Assembly: GCA_038087015.1 (NCBI GenBank)
Contig: JASBNA010000010.1
Coordinates: forward strand, 682,001 to 746,000
Source: Cerrena zonata
Taxonomy: Eukaryota; Basidiomycota; Agaricomycetes; Polyporales; Cerrenaceae
Length of the DNA: 64,000 bases
Reading direction: 5' to 3'
Shown: in pieces, positions 49,660 through 57,932 of the stretch
Layout of the letters: each line of letters begins with the position of its first letter
Numbering within the stretch: position 1 is the first letter of the stretch
Notes under the pieces: generated by a model
Databases searched by the model: none
What the model saw: only the letters and a program-made list of their open reading frames with translations
Told to the model about the DNA's origin: nothing
Translations under genes and position numbers: made by a program

Positions 49660-50248
49660 TGTTACACGCTATGGCTGACCCCAATTCATTTTCCTCGGAC
49701 TATCTACCCTTACTCGCTTATCCCCTTTTCTTTATCACCTTTTAACCCTTCGGACTTGGTCGGACTACCTTTTCTGTCCCTCTCACCCACTTCCACATGG
49801 TCACTTAGCTAGTATACCCTTATCTAGTAGCTACTTTCCCACCATCATCACTTCCCCTCTTCTGCAGCCTTCCATCTTGTTCTTTAACCCTCCACTTCCC
49901 TTCTGTACCGTTGCTTCCTCCGCTTTCTATCGGTTTCTCTCACTTTCTCCCCGAGATCCCCTTTCCCATTGTTCTCATTAGTACTTAAGGACAGCCTGTA
50001 ACTCACCGATTCCCCAGACTGAATCTACGTGGATTTACCCCTGTAACTCCTGACCCTCTGCCTGCTTGACTTGGCCAGCTTCGCCTGTGCCCAAGGCTCG
50101 CTAGAGTCTGCGGACTTGAACCTCAGAGAACCGTACCGAGTGACTAGAGTGAACTCTCGTCTTAGGTTTAGGATAACCCAACCCCTATTCCTACTCGACA
50201 TCTTTGACTTAGACTTTGACTACGTTACATCGGCTCTACCGCGTAACA
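49660..50248 (+). repeat. 5' LTR
   Basis: 589 bp with TGTTAC/GTAACA ends. Compared base by base with the 3' LTR, only one difference was seen: ACTTGGTC here against ACTTCGGTC there. If self-priming holds, R begins at 50016 and U3 spans 49660-50015. Confidence 0.95.
50016..50026 (+). promoter_or_regulatory. Predicted transcript 5' end, self-primer
   Basis: AGACTGAATCT is the exact reverse complement of 50251-50261. In Tf1-type elements the first 11 nt of the mRNA fold back onto the primer-binding site. A weak TA-rich element (ACTTAAGG) lies about 30 bp upstream at 49982-49990. Confidence 0.6.
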
Positions 50249-50250
50249 AA

Positions 50251-50261
50251 AGATTCAGTCT
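50251..50261 (+). other. Primer-binding site, self-priming type
   Basis: AGATTCAGTCT starts two bases after the LTR end. No TGG-initial tRNA-complementary site is present at this position. The 11-nt match to 50016-50026 replaces it. Confidence 0.65.
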
Positions 50262-50292
50262 TCCCATCGTGCGAGGCATACCCTTGCACCGA

Positions 50293-50406
50293 GACCAGAC
50301 CAGGACCCGCCCTAACGTAGTTGGGCACTGATAGACATCGACAGACACAGACCAGACCAGGACCCGCCCTAACGTAGTTGGGCACCAACAGACATCGACA
50401 GACACA
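50293..50406 (+). repeat. 57-bp tandem repeat in retrotransposon leader
   Basis: Two nearly identical 57-bp units (starts 50293 and 50350) containing GACCAGACCAGGACCCGCCC and AACGTAGTTGGGCAC. They lie in the untranslated leader; a packaging or translation role is possible but unproven. Confidence 0.8.
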
Positions 50407-50529
50407 GACAAGACACAGACCAGACCTAGGAAGTCCTGCAGCGGACTACAGACCCCATCACAGACGTATAGGACGACTCTACCAAGCCCTTCTTGTTACA
50501 GAAGGCCCTCTAAAGGAACAGAGGACTAG

Positions 50530-50580
50530 GGATCACGGAATCCACCAGACGACAGGATCACGGAATCCACCAGACGACAG
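50530..50580 (+). repeat. 25-bp tandem repeat in retrotransposon leader
   Basis: Two copies of a 25-bp unit (GGATCACGGAATCCACCAGA and five more bases), starting at 50530 and 50555. Confidence 0.8.
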
Positions 50581-50665
50581 TAAGCCCTTCACAGATTGGA
50601 AGGCACTCACAATAGTTTGTTAGCAAGACAAGCCCTTTGAACGCAAAGGCATCAGACCAGACACC

Positions 50666-52243
50666 GTGGCTTCCTTCAGAGGACTCAACCAAGACGCAAC
50701 TAGGAAACCGTATCGAGCGATCTTACAACAAGACGGCACATACCTCCTCCAAGACAAGAAAGTAGTCTTTCAGAATAACTACTGGAGATACCTTGACCCT
50801 CAAGGGAAAACAGTATCACCCTACGAGTTCAGACCATTGAACGCATTTCGAAACTACGAATTCGAAACTCCACCCGATCGCTCCTACCTTGCGCTTGAAG
50901 ACGGAAGATTAGGACTTCGAACCCTTCGAGACCCTGAGACTGAAAGGGAATCGAAAATCCAGTATCACAAGAACCTAGATCTTTGGATATACCGACGAAC
51001 CAAAGAAACCGATCCCTTGAAGCCACTTGGAGAAGATCAGTGGCAGGGAGACAATTGGAAACCAGGCACTCAGACTTACCGATACGCCAAGCGAGTTTGG
51101 GACCAGAGCGTAGTAGTTGGAACCACTCAGCCACAGGACACAGGACCCATCGCTACTGGGTCAGCGGACAGATCCGCATCGCTTTCCACCCAAAGTACAG
51201 AAAAGGACGACACACCCCCAGACCAGACCCCTACACCATCGAACAGTGGCGAGCAGCCACCTGGACCCCCATCAGAACCATCCGGTAGTAATCCAAATCC
51301 CTCTCCACCGCCTCCACCACCAGACAGACCACCCAGTCCACCACACGGTCCATCCATTAACTCACCAAACATGTCCACCGGAAAAGCAGAAGTTGCTAGA
51401 CCAGAAGCCTACGATGGTAATCCTGATACCGTATCAGTATATACCGTCCATTGCGAGCTAGTCTTTGCCCTCAATGGCTCCATCTACGACACAGACCGAA
51501 AGAAGAAAGCCTACCTCTTATCCTTTTGCACAAAGGATCTCGCCGCAGCATGGGCAGAAGAAGCGATTGGCCAATGGATGAAAGAAACTTCCACCACTCC
51601 TGCCTTCACCGCTCTCACTTGGGACCAAGCCAAACACGAATTCCAGAGCAAGTTCCTCCCCAGCGATCTTGTAGCCGAAGCCCTGATGAAACTCAAAACT
51701 ATCCGCCAAGGAGACGAGTTTGAGAAGTTCCTTGCTGAATTCAAGAAGTATCAGACACGTTCGGGACATACCAGTGTCACACATATTCGGCAGGATTTCC
51801 TCAATGCTCTCAAGCCAGGACTCAAGGCCAAGTTGCTCAGTGTCCGATCTGACAATGTCGACACTATCGCCAAGCTCTACGAAGAAGCTCGGAAATTCGA
51901 GATGCAGTACCTGATTGACACTGCAGGCTCCAGAGGACGAAGCGAAGGAAGTAGTCAGAAAGGACAGACGAATTGGAGACGAAAAGGACAAGGAAGGAAA
52001 GGAGCAAGGGTGAAGGCCCTCTCAGCCGAAGAAATGGATCGACACTTCAAAGAAGAACTTTGCTTCAATTGTCACAAGAAAGGACACAAGTCGGCCGAAT
52101 GCCGACAGAAGAGGATTCGCGAAATCGAAACCGCCATCGAAGACCCCAAGGTCCCATCCGCCGAGGTAAAGAAACTAGTGGCCTCAATTGACCGACACGA
52201 ATTCCTACCAGAAGAAAAAGACCTCCTCGATGAGGGTTTTTAA
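50666..52243 (+). CDS. Gag of the chromovirus
   Basis: Open frame of 525 codons, opening after a stop at 50621. It has no ATG until codon 236 (51371, MSTGKAEVARPEAYDG). The GTG at 50666 sits in ACACCGTGGCTTCC, one base from a strong Kozak ATG, and is taken as the start by position. Domains in order: a novel N-terminal part (residues 1-150), a Pro/Ser/Thr-rich linker (about 165-230), the capsid core from YDGNPDTVSVYTVHCELVFA through FLPSDLVAEALMKLKTIRQG and HIRQDFLNALKPGLKAKLL, a basic stretch, and one CCHC zinc knuckle CFNCHKKGHKSAEC near residue 466. It ends at TAA 52241-52243, directly after the slippery site. The protein forms the virus-like particle and packages RNA. Confidence 0.85.
   Translation: MASFRGLNQDATRKPYRAILQQDGTYLLQDKKVVFQNNYWRYLDPQGKTVSPYEFRPLNAFRNYEFETPPDRSYLALEDGRLGLRTLRDPETERESKIQYHKNLDLWIYRRTKETDPLKPLGEDQWQGDNWKPGTQTYRYAKRVWDQSVVVGTTQPQDTGPIATGSADRSASLSTQSTEKDDTPPDQTPTPSNSGEQPPGPPSEPSGSNPNPSPPPPPPDRPPSPPHGPSINSPNMSTGKAEVARPEAYDGNPDTVSVYTVHCELVFALNGSIYDTDRKKKAYLLSFCTKDLAAAWAEEAIGQWMKETSTTPAFTALTWDQAKHEFQSKFLPSDLVAEALMKLKTIRQGDEFEKFLAEFKKYQTRSGHTSVTHIRQDFLNALKPGLKAKLLSVRSDNVDTIAKLYEEARKFEMQYLIDTAGSRGRSEGSSQKGQTNWRRKGQGRKGARVKALSAEEMDRHFKEELCFNCHKKGHKSAECRQKRIREIETAIEDPKVPSAEVKKLVASIDRHEFLPEEKDLLDEGF
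52234..52240 (+). other. -1 ribosomal frameshift heptamer GGGTTTT
   Basis: In the gag frame the codons are GAG GGT TTT TAA. A slip of one base back re-pairs GGG and TTT and continues TTA ACT GGG in the pol frame, which is open from 52234. XXXYYYZ form, touching the gag stop codon. Confidence 0.75.
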
Positions 52244-55200
52244 CTGGGGGATCAGAGTCAACATATGTATCCCCCACTCTCGCCGTCAGAAGTGTAATAG
52301 TAGCCGATACCCATAACTTATCAATGAACATTGGTATTACTTTACACAATGACGGGAGAAATGTTGAAACCAAAGCCCTTATCGATAGCGGAGCTAGTGG
52401 AATATTCATGGATGAACGATGGGCCACCCAGTGCAAGTTTCGGAAGCAGACCCTCGCAGAACCCCTCAATTGCACCAACGTTGATGGAACCGCCAACAAA
52501 CATGGGTTTATTACTCACTATGTCTGGGCAGACACCACACTAGGAGGACAGAAGGTACCAGTACGATACCTCTTGACGTCGCTTGGAAAAGACAAAGTCA
52601 TCTATGGATTCTCGTGGCTCCAGTACTACAATCCCTCGATCAACTGGCAAGACGGCACCATCACTTTGCCAGCAATCGCCCCTACGAGAATCTCACTCAT
52701 GCGAGTCAACAACTTCACCGAGTACATCCTGCGAAGAACCCAGATTGACCCTATTGCGGTGGCCCCTCAGAAAGAATGCATCGACGAATCCGAACACCTG
52801 AAGGCCTTCATGGACGATGTTAGACCCAAGGAGGTAGAACGAGAACCCGACGAACCTGAAACCCCGAAGCCATTTATCAGGAAGATAATGGATGGCGCAA
52901 TGGAATGGGCCAAGAGCATGCAACAATGGCTGCCCATTCGACGATTCAGCCCGGCCATGGAAATGGCACAGAAAGCCGAAGAAGACAAGAAGAAGGTCCC
53001 ACTTGAAGAACTAGTACCAGAAGAGTACCACGACTACCTGGACACCTTTCAGAAGGGAAAGGCGGAACGATTCCCAGCACCAAGACCCTATGACCACTGC
53101 ATCCAGCTCAAGGATGATTTTGTGCCTCGACGAGCTAAGAACTACAACCTATCGCATGATGAACAGAAACTGCTGGACGAATTCCTCGAGGAGAATCTAC
53201 GCAAAGGATATATTCGAAAATCAAGCAGTCCCCAAGCCAGCGCGTTCTTCTTTGTTGGAAAGAAGGATGGATCAAAACGACCCTGTCAAGATTACCGGTA
53301 CCTCAATGACTCTACGATCAAGAATGCTTACCCTCTCCCGTTAGTCACGGAACTGGTCCAGCAAATGAAAGGAAAGAAGGTTTTTACCAAGCTGGACCTG
53401 CGGAATGGATACAACAATGTGCGGATCAAAGATGGAGATCAATGGAAGGGAGCCTTTACCACCAACCGCGGCCTGTTCGAGCCGACAGTTATGTTCTTTG
53501 GGATGTGTAACTCCCCGGCCACCTTCCAGTCGATGATGAACGACCTGTTCCATGACGAAATTCAAGAAGGATGGTTGGTAATCTACATGGACGACATGCT
53601 CATTGCCTCGGAAGACATGAAGGAACACCGGCGACACGTCAGAAGAATCCTGAAGAAGCTCAAGGAAAACGATCTGTACCTCAAAGGCGAAAAGTGTATC
53701 TTCCACACCACCAAGTTGGAATTCCTTGGCCTTATTCTCGAACCCAATCAGATCTCTATGGACCAAGTCAAAGTGCAAGGAATTCAAGACTGGCCAGAAC
53801 CGAAGACTGTCAAGCAAGTACGATCGTTCTTAGGATTTGGAAACTTCTATCGGAAGTTTATTGCCCATTACTCGGAACTGGCAAGACCCCTCATTGAACT
53901 AACCATGACGGTAGATAAACAGAATTCGACCGAGACGTACAAGGATGGCACCCCGAAGAAGGTTTTCGAATGGACGGACAAGCACCAGAAGGCATTTGAA
54001 GAACTCAAACGCAGATTTATTACGGCCCCTGTTCTCAGAATCCCAGACCCATCGAAACCCTTTGTGCTGGAGACTGACGCATCAAAGGTAGCAACGGGAG
54101 GTTGCCTGAAACAGCAAGATGACCAAGGCAAATGGCACCCTTGTGGATTTATCTCGCAATCGTTCTCCTCGGCTGAACAGAACTACGAGATCTATGACCG
54201 AGAATTGCTAGGAGTTATCCGAGGACTAACAGAATGGAGACACCTGTTGGAAGGACACCCGGAGGTTGTAACATGCCAATGCGACCACAAGAACCTGACG
54301 TACTGGAAGGAAGGACACCGATTAACCCCTCGACAACGGAGATGGCATTTGTGGATGTCGCGGTTTAACATCGCACTCCAACACGTTCCAGGGAAACACC
54401 TTGTTGTGCCAGACACCATGTCCAGAAACCCGATCTATGGCAAAACCACCGACGAAGACGACACCGAGATAATGCTGCCAGACAACCTCTTCCTTCGCGA
54501 ATGCACACTGGAAGATGTCAACGATGAACTCGTGTTACCAGAACACATGTTCCTTCGATATGTCAACACCGATCTCAGGGAACGAATTGCGAATACCACG
54601 GACCTCGATGAAACACTCCAAGACGTACTGAATGCACTAAAAGGGTATGGCACCCTACCGAATTTCTTTGGAAGAAACACCACACTCGACGAATGGGCCT
54701 TGGAAGGCAACATCATGACATACAAAGGACTAGTGTATGTCCCCAAAGATGAAGAACTGCGACGAGATATCATCAAGATGCACCACAACCATCCCACGGC
54801 GGGACACCCAGGTCACTTCAGGACACTAAAATTGGTCGGACGAGATTACTTCTGGCCCGGAATGTCGATGCAGATCAAGAAATACGTTGAAGGATGCGCC
54901 ACCTGCCAACAAAACAAGGTCATTACCCATCCAACAAACCCGCCTTTGATGCCCATCGAATCCAAAGCGGAACGACCATTCGCACAGATATCATTGGATA
55001 TGATCACTCACTTGCCAGAATCGGATGGGCACAACTCAATTCTAACCGTGGTGGACCACGGGCTTACGAAGGGGGTGATCTTTGCCCCTTGCAGTGACAC
55101 ACTGGATGCCGAAGGAGCAGCCCTGCTCTATTTTTCGAATGTTTACAGACGATTTGGACTACCAGACAACGCGATATCAGACAGAGGACCCCAGTTTGCA

Positions 55201-57741
55201 TCAAAGTTTATGAAGGCACTCTGCGAACTCCTAGGAGTCAAGCAATCCCTCAGCACAGCATACCATCCTCAGACCGATGGCCAAACTGAACGAATGAACC
55301 AGGAAGTCGAAACGTATCTTCGTATCTTCACAGCCAACAATCCCAGCGAATGGTCGAAACACCTAATCACAGCCGAGTTCTGCCACAACCAAAGGAACCA
55401 CGAAACCCACAAGCAGTCCCCATTCAAGCTCATGATGGGATGCGATCCCATCGCGATCCCCACTGTGGTACCACGATCCAACGTTCCAGGAGCCGCCAAG
55501 CGATTGCAGGAACTCCAAGCCATGAGAAACGAAGCCTTAGCTGCACATGACCTAGCCAGAAACCGAATGGCTGCCCACAGCAACACCAAGTTCGAGCCAT
55601 TCAAAGAAGGACAAATGGTATGGCTGGAAGGAACGAACCTCAAGACAGGATACGAAAACCGAAAGCTGGGACCCAAGCGAGAAGGACCCTTCAAGATTGA
55701 GAAAGTTGTCTCACCGCTCGCTTATCGACTCCAACTCCCAGACAGATGGAAGATCCACCCAGTATTCCACGCCTCACTCCTTACGCCGTACAAGGAAACC
55801 GAAGAACATGGCCCCAACTTCCCAAGACCCCCACCTGACCTAATCGAAGACGAAGAAGAATACGAAGTAGAAGCCATCGTCGGACATCGCAAGGTTCGCA
55901 ATAGGAATAAGTTCCTGATCAAATGGAAGGGATACCCTTCCTCCGACAACACCTGGATATGGGAATCAGACCTCGAACACAGCAAAGAGTTTGTGGAAGA
56001 ATACAAGCAACGAAGAAGCATCCGAAGCGTAGAAGTCGAACCCATCCCCACTATCATGATCCGACGAATCACCGACAATCACTGTGATGGGGAAACCCCA
56101 GGAAAAAACCCCAAAGCACAGCCTCCGTTCCATGAAGACAAGGTATGCGAAGCTATAGGCAGAACACAGGATCAAGTACACTGCCTCTCCCACGAAAAAG
56201 ATAAAAGGAGCCAAACCGATCCTCTCCGTCATGCCTCCCTTCAATCCCCTTATCCCAACCCTTCTATTGGAATTAGCCCGGGTTCGACTAGTCGTAGTTC
56301 ATCTGAACGAACTCTTGATCCCCCAGCTAGGTCACCCTTTGCTATCCGACACCTCGAGGGCACGATTGGAACAGATAATAGCCCTCTTCACGGAAGTCCG
56401 ACGCGCTGTAAATCTCGAATCAGACCGACTTCAACGAATCGCGTTCGCCAACATCGTCAATCGAACAGGCCCTCGTCCAGACTCGCCAGAAAACGAAGCC
56501 GACCTCGACGCTGCTCTACTGGACCTCTTCACCATCCCAGTGGTGTAAATGCCATCAGCCCGATCATCTCAATCCACGCAGACACCAGAACCCACACAGC
56601 AACGACTGGAATTGATCTCACTCCAACTGAACCTAATTCGCACCTTCATATTCAACGCCGACCATTTCCTTCGAAACCGAGAATCCTCCGAACACACCCG
56701 GGTATTACTCGAATTTGTTATAGCCACCCTTATCGAAAAAGCTGGTGTTCTAGCAAGACAACAGCTCGAGGAACTTCTCAACCTCGAAGGGGACGAAGAC
56801 GCCGAAGGAGATACCGACTCCGAGTACAACAGCAGCGAAGGCGCGGAAGCCGACGACGAACAAACACTAGTTTAAGGAATCATGGACCCAGCATCGTCTC
56901 CGTCTACAAGAACCCAAGAACCCAATTCTCCAGGCCAGCCAGCCGTAACCGTTTTCGACGAATTAACCGATATTCTCCACCGAGTCACAGATGTCTTGCG
57001 ACCCCGCACCAGTCAAATGGCATCGGATGTGGCTCGAAACGAGCTAACAGTTGTGTTAGTATTGTTGCGAGTAGCTCGACAACATTTGGGGATAGCTGGA
57101 AGGGTCGGACAGCAACATGCCCTATCCAATGCTCGCCCAAGAACTCGATCTCACCCAGGACCACTCACCACCGCAACCGGAGATATCTCTCAGCAGCAAT
57201 TGACCACCGCCCTCATTCAAGCCAGAGACCAGGAGATGAGAATATCCGTCTCACCTGTTCCCACATCCCGAAGCTCTTCACACTCTGGGTCAACGCGACC
57301 AGAACCCTGTCAGTCCAGGAACCCTCCTTCACCGAACCCTATCCGCTCCCACCAGTATCTTCGAGAACGAGGTCGACCCCGATCGACATTCCCATATGCC
57401 GACCCAACAGATGGTTCCAACCCACTATACTCGGTAAATGCCGCTACACCGAACCCGCCCAATGCGTGGGATCGTGGACCACCAAGGGTTTAAATGAGGA
57501 CGACTCTGCGACGAGTCATCCTCCAGACAACACCACTTCGGGGCCTTGCACCCTACTCAATGTTCCAAGTCTACTACTCGTTCTTCATCTTCTTGCTGTT
57601 CTTGCACGCTGCCACCATCACTGGGTGTGCCTTCATCATTCGCCACGTCACCAACGCTTTGACCCCCCGACTCCTCCATCGACGAGACAACTCCTCCACC
57701 GACCAATCCAAATACAAGTACGGTTGGGGGGACCCCGATAA
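52234..57741 (+). CDS. Pol: protease, RT, RNase H, integrase, chromodomain, long tail
   Basis: Frame open from 52234; first Met at 52324 (residue 1 here). Protease LIDSGASG (20-26). Reverse transcriptase with LDLRNGYNNVRI and YMDDM (421-425). RNase H with LETDASKVATGG (about 583). Integrase zinc finger H-H-C-C (HHNHPTAGH near 820, CATCQQNK near 859) and D-D-35-E core (LDM near 892, SDRGPQF Asp 953, TERMNQ Glu 989). Chromodomain EVEAIVGHRKVRNRNKFLIKWKGY...DNTWIWE (about 1180-1225). The frame has no stop after the chromodomain until 57739-57741. The last 540 residues are rich in Arg, Ser, Pro and His and overlap the small ORFs in another frame; whether they are made is uncertain. Expression as Gag-Pol by -1 frameshift. 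Confidence 0.9.
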   Translation, partial: GFLTGGSESTYVSPTLAVRSVIVADTHNLSMNIGITLHNDGRNVETKALIDSGASGIFMDERWATQCKFRKQTLAEPLNCTNVDGTANKHGFITHYVWADTTLGGQKVPVRYLLTSLGKDKVIYGFSWLQYYNPSINWQDGTITLPAIAPTRISLMRVNNFTEYILRRTQIDPIAVAPQKECIDESEHLKAFMDDVRPKEVEREPDEPETPKPFIRKIMDGAMEWAKSMQQWLPIRRFSPAMEMAQKAEEDKKKVPLEELVPEEYHDYLDTFQKGKAERFPAPRPYDHCIQLKDDFVPRRAKNYNLSHDEQKLLDEFLEENLRKGYIRKSSSPQASAFFFVGKKDGSKRPCQDYRYLNDSTIKNAYPLPLVTELVQQMKGKKVFTKLDLRNGYNNVRIKDGDQWKGAFTTNRGLFEPTVMFFGMCNSPATFQSMMNDLFHDEIQEGWLVIYMDDMLIASEDMKEHRRHVRRILKKLKENDLYLKGEKCIFHTTKLEFLGLILEPNQISMDQVKVQGIQDWPEPKTVKQVRSFLGFGNFYRKFIAHYSELARPLIELTMTVDKQNSTETYKDGTPKKVFEWTDKHQKAFEELKRRFITAPVLRIPDPSKPFVLETDASKVATGGCLKQQDDQGKWHPCGFISQSFSSAEQNYEIYDRELLGVIRGLTEWRHLLEGHPEVVTCQCDHKNLTYWKEGHRLTPRQRRWHLWMSRFNIALQHVPGKHLVVPDTMSRNPIYGKTTDEDDTEIMLPDNLFLRECTLEDVNDELVLPEHMFLRYVNTDLRERIANTTDLDETLQDVLNALKGYGTLPNFFGRNTTLDEWALEGNIMTYKGLVYVPKDEELRRDIIKMHHNHPTAGHPGHFRTLKLVGRDYFWPGMSMQIKKYVEGCATCQQNKVITHPTNPPLMPIESKAERPFAQISLDMITHLPESDGHNSILTVVDHGLTKGVIFAPCSDTLDAEGAALLYFSNVYRRFGLPDNAISDRGPQFASKFMKALCELLGVKQSLSTAYHPQTDGQTERMNQEVETYLRIFTANNPSEWSKHLITAEFCHNQRNHETHKQSPFKLMMGCDPIAIPTVVPRSNVPGAAKRLQELQAMRNEALAAHDLARNRMAAHSNTKFEPFKEGQMVWLEGTNLKTGYENRKLGPKREGPFKIEKVVSPLAYRLQLPDRWKIHPVFHASLLTPYKETEEHGPNFPRPPPDLIEDEEEYEVEAIVGHRKVRNRNKFLIKWKGYPSSDNTWIWESDLEHSKEFVEEYKQRRSIRSVEVEPIPTIMIRRITDNHCDGETPGKNPKAQPPFHEDKVCEAIGRTQDQVHCLSHEKDKRSQTDPLRHASLQSPYPNPSIGISPGSTSRSSSERTLDPPARSPFAIRHLEGTIGTDNSPLHGSPTRCKSRIRPTSTNRVRQHRQSNRPSSRLARKRSRPRRCSTGPLHHPSGVNAISPIISIHADTRTHTATTGIDLTPTEPNSHLHIQRRPFPSKPRILRTHPGITRICYSHPYRKSWCSSKTTARGTSQPRRGRRRRRRYRLRVQQQRRRGSRRRTNTSLRNHGPSIVSVYKNPRTQFSRPASRNRFRRINRYSPPSHRCLATPHQSNGIGCGSKRANSCVSIVASSSTTFGDSWKGRTATCPIQCSPKNSISPRTTHHRNRRYLSAAIDHRPHSSQRPGDENIRLTCSHIPKLFTLWVNATRTLSVQEPSFTEPYPLPPVSSRTRSTPIDIPICRPNRWFQPTILGKCRYTEPAQCVGSWTTKGLNEDDSATSHPPDNTTSGPCTLLNVPSLLLVLHLLAVLARCHHHWVCLHHSPRHQRFDPPTPPSTRQLLHRPIQIQVRLGGPR
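56231..56548 (+). CDS. Retrotransposon 3' ORF A, unknown
   Basis: 105 residues, ATG at 56231, in the +1 frame relative to pol. Mainly helical and amphipathic: PTLLLELARVRLVVVHLNEL, ARLEQIIALFTEVRRAVNLE, then an acidic end with LDAALLDLFTIPVV. The frame is open from 56159. The stop TAA is followed directly by the ATG of ORF B. Codon choice (CGA Arg, GAA Glu, C-ending codons) resembles the verified part of pol, which supports this frame as coding. No family recognised. A protein-interaction or structural role is a guess. Confidence 0.65.
   Translation: MPPFNPLIPTLLLELARVRLVVVHLNELLIPQLGHPLLSDTSRARLEQIIALFTEVRRAVNLESDRLQRIAFANIVNRTGPRPDSPENEADLDAALLDLFTIPVV
56549..56875 (+). CDS. Retrotransposon 3' ORF B, unknown
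   Basis: 108 residues, starting at the ATG that touches the stop of ORF A (TAAATG), same frame. Ser/Thr/Pro-rich N-terminus, then helices LELISLQLNLIRTFIFNADH and LEFVIATLIEKAGVLARQQL, and a strongly acidic tail (EGDEDAEGDTDSEYNSSEG). The helical pair resembles that of ORF A in spacing, so the two may be ancient duplicates. Expression would need termination-reinitiation, readthrough or a spliced message. No family recognised. Confidence 0.65.
   Translation: MPSARSSQSTQTPEPTQQRLELISLQLNLIRTFIFNADHFLRNRESSEHTRVLLEFVIATLIEKAGVLARQQLEELLNLEGDEDAEGDTDSEYNSSEGAEADDEQTLV
56882..57493 (+). CDS. Retrotransposon 3' ORF C, unknown
   Basis: 203 residues, ATG six bases after the stop of ORF B and still in the same frame. 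N-terminal part has a helical region similar in style to A and B (TVFDELTDILHRVTDVL, then ELTVVLVLLRVARQHLGIAG). The second half is a low-complexity, Pro/Ser/Arg-rich stretch (SQSRNPPSPNP-like) ending in DRGPPRV. The stop TAA again touches the next ATG. No family recognised. Confidence 0.65.
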   Translation: MDPASSPSTRTQEPNSPGQPAVTVFDELTDILHRVTDVLRPRTSQMASDVARNELTVVLVLLRVARQHLGIAGRVGQQHALSNARPRTRSHPGPLTTATGDISQQQLTTALIQARDQEMRISVSPVPTSRSSSHSGSTRPEPCQSRNPPSPNPIRSHQYLRERGRPRSTFPYADPTDGSNPLYSVNAATPNPPNAWDRGPPRV

Positions 57742-57769
57742 TCAAGACGCCAATGATGGATGGAACTAA
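57494..57769 (+). CDS. Retrotransposon 3' ORF D, predicted membrane protein
   Basis: 91 residues, ATG directly after the stop of ORF C (TAAATG). One or two close hydrophobic segments form a membrane anchor (MFQVYYSFFIFLLFLHAATI continuing TGCAFII), flanked by Arg-rich sequence before and RLLHRRDN after, and a hydrophilic tail. Placed where some LTR elements carry an envelope-like gene, but it is far too short to be a classical envelope protein. Its stop overlaps the start of ORF E. Confidence 0.65.
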   Translation: MRTTLRRVILQTTPLRGLAPYSMFQVYYSFFIFLLFLHAATITGCAFIIRHVTNALTPRLLHRRDNSSTDQSKYKYGWGDPDNQDANDGWN

Positions 57770-57890
57770 CATCCTCATCTACATTGCCGCATCGCTGGTG
57801 TCTGTCGGACACCTTGTAATGTTTTATTTTGTTTTCCGCCGAAGCATGCAGGTCCTCAACGACCTCGTTGGAACCCGAGACCCACCTTAA
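57753..57890 (+). CDS. Retrotransposon 3' ORF E, 45-residue membrane protein
   Basis: Begins with ATGATG at 57753, overlapping the end of ORF D by 17 bp in the next frame, and ends TAA at 57888-57890. Composition: short polar start, one membrane helix (ILIYIAASLVSVGHLVMFYF), then FRRSMQVLNDLVGTRDPP. This is a typical small single-pass protein, with positive residues just after the helix. Too short for most ORF filters. Coding status is inferred from its position in the ORF string and its clean helix. Confidence 0.55.
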   Translation: MMDGTNILIYIAASLVSVGHLVMFYFVFRRSMQVLNDLVGTRDPP

Positions 57891-57897
57891 GCCCAAA

Positions 57898-57917
57898 GGT
57901 GTTTAGGGACAAACACC
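57898..57917 (+). terminator. Hairpin before the 3' LTR
   Basis: GGTGTTT-AGGGAC-AAACACC: perfect 7-bp stem with 6-nt loop, just after the last ORF and just before the purine tract. Could be an RNA element; true termination is expected in the 3' LTR. Confidence 0.5.
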
Positions 57918-57919
57918 AT

Positions 57920-57932
57920 AGGAGGGAGCTAA
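57920..57932 (+). other. Polypurine tract
   Basis: AGGAGGGAGCTAA directly abuts the 3' LTR, the place where plus-strand DNA synthesis is primed. It is interrupted by CT, which is tolerated in some elements. Confidence 0.7.

Noticed and set aside
56569..56829. 86-codon minus ORF in the retrotransposon 3' region
   Set aside because: Ser/Arg-rich antisense shadow of ORF B.
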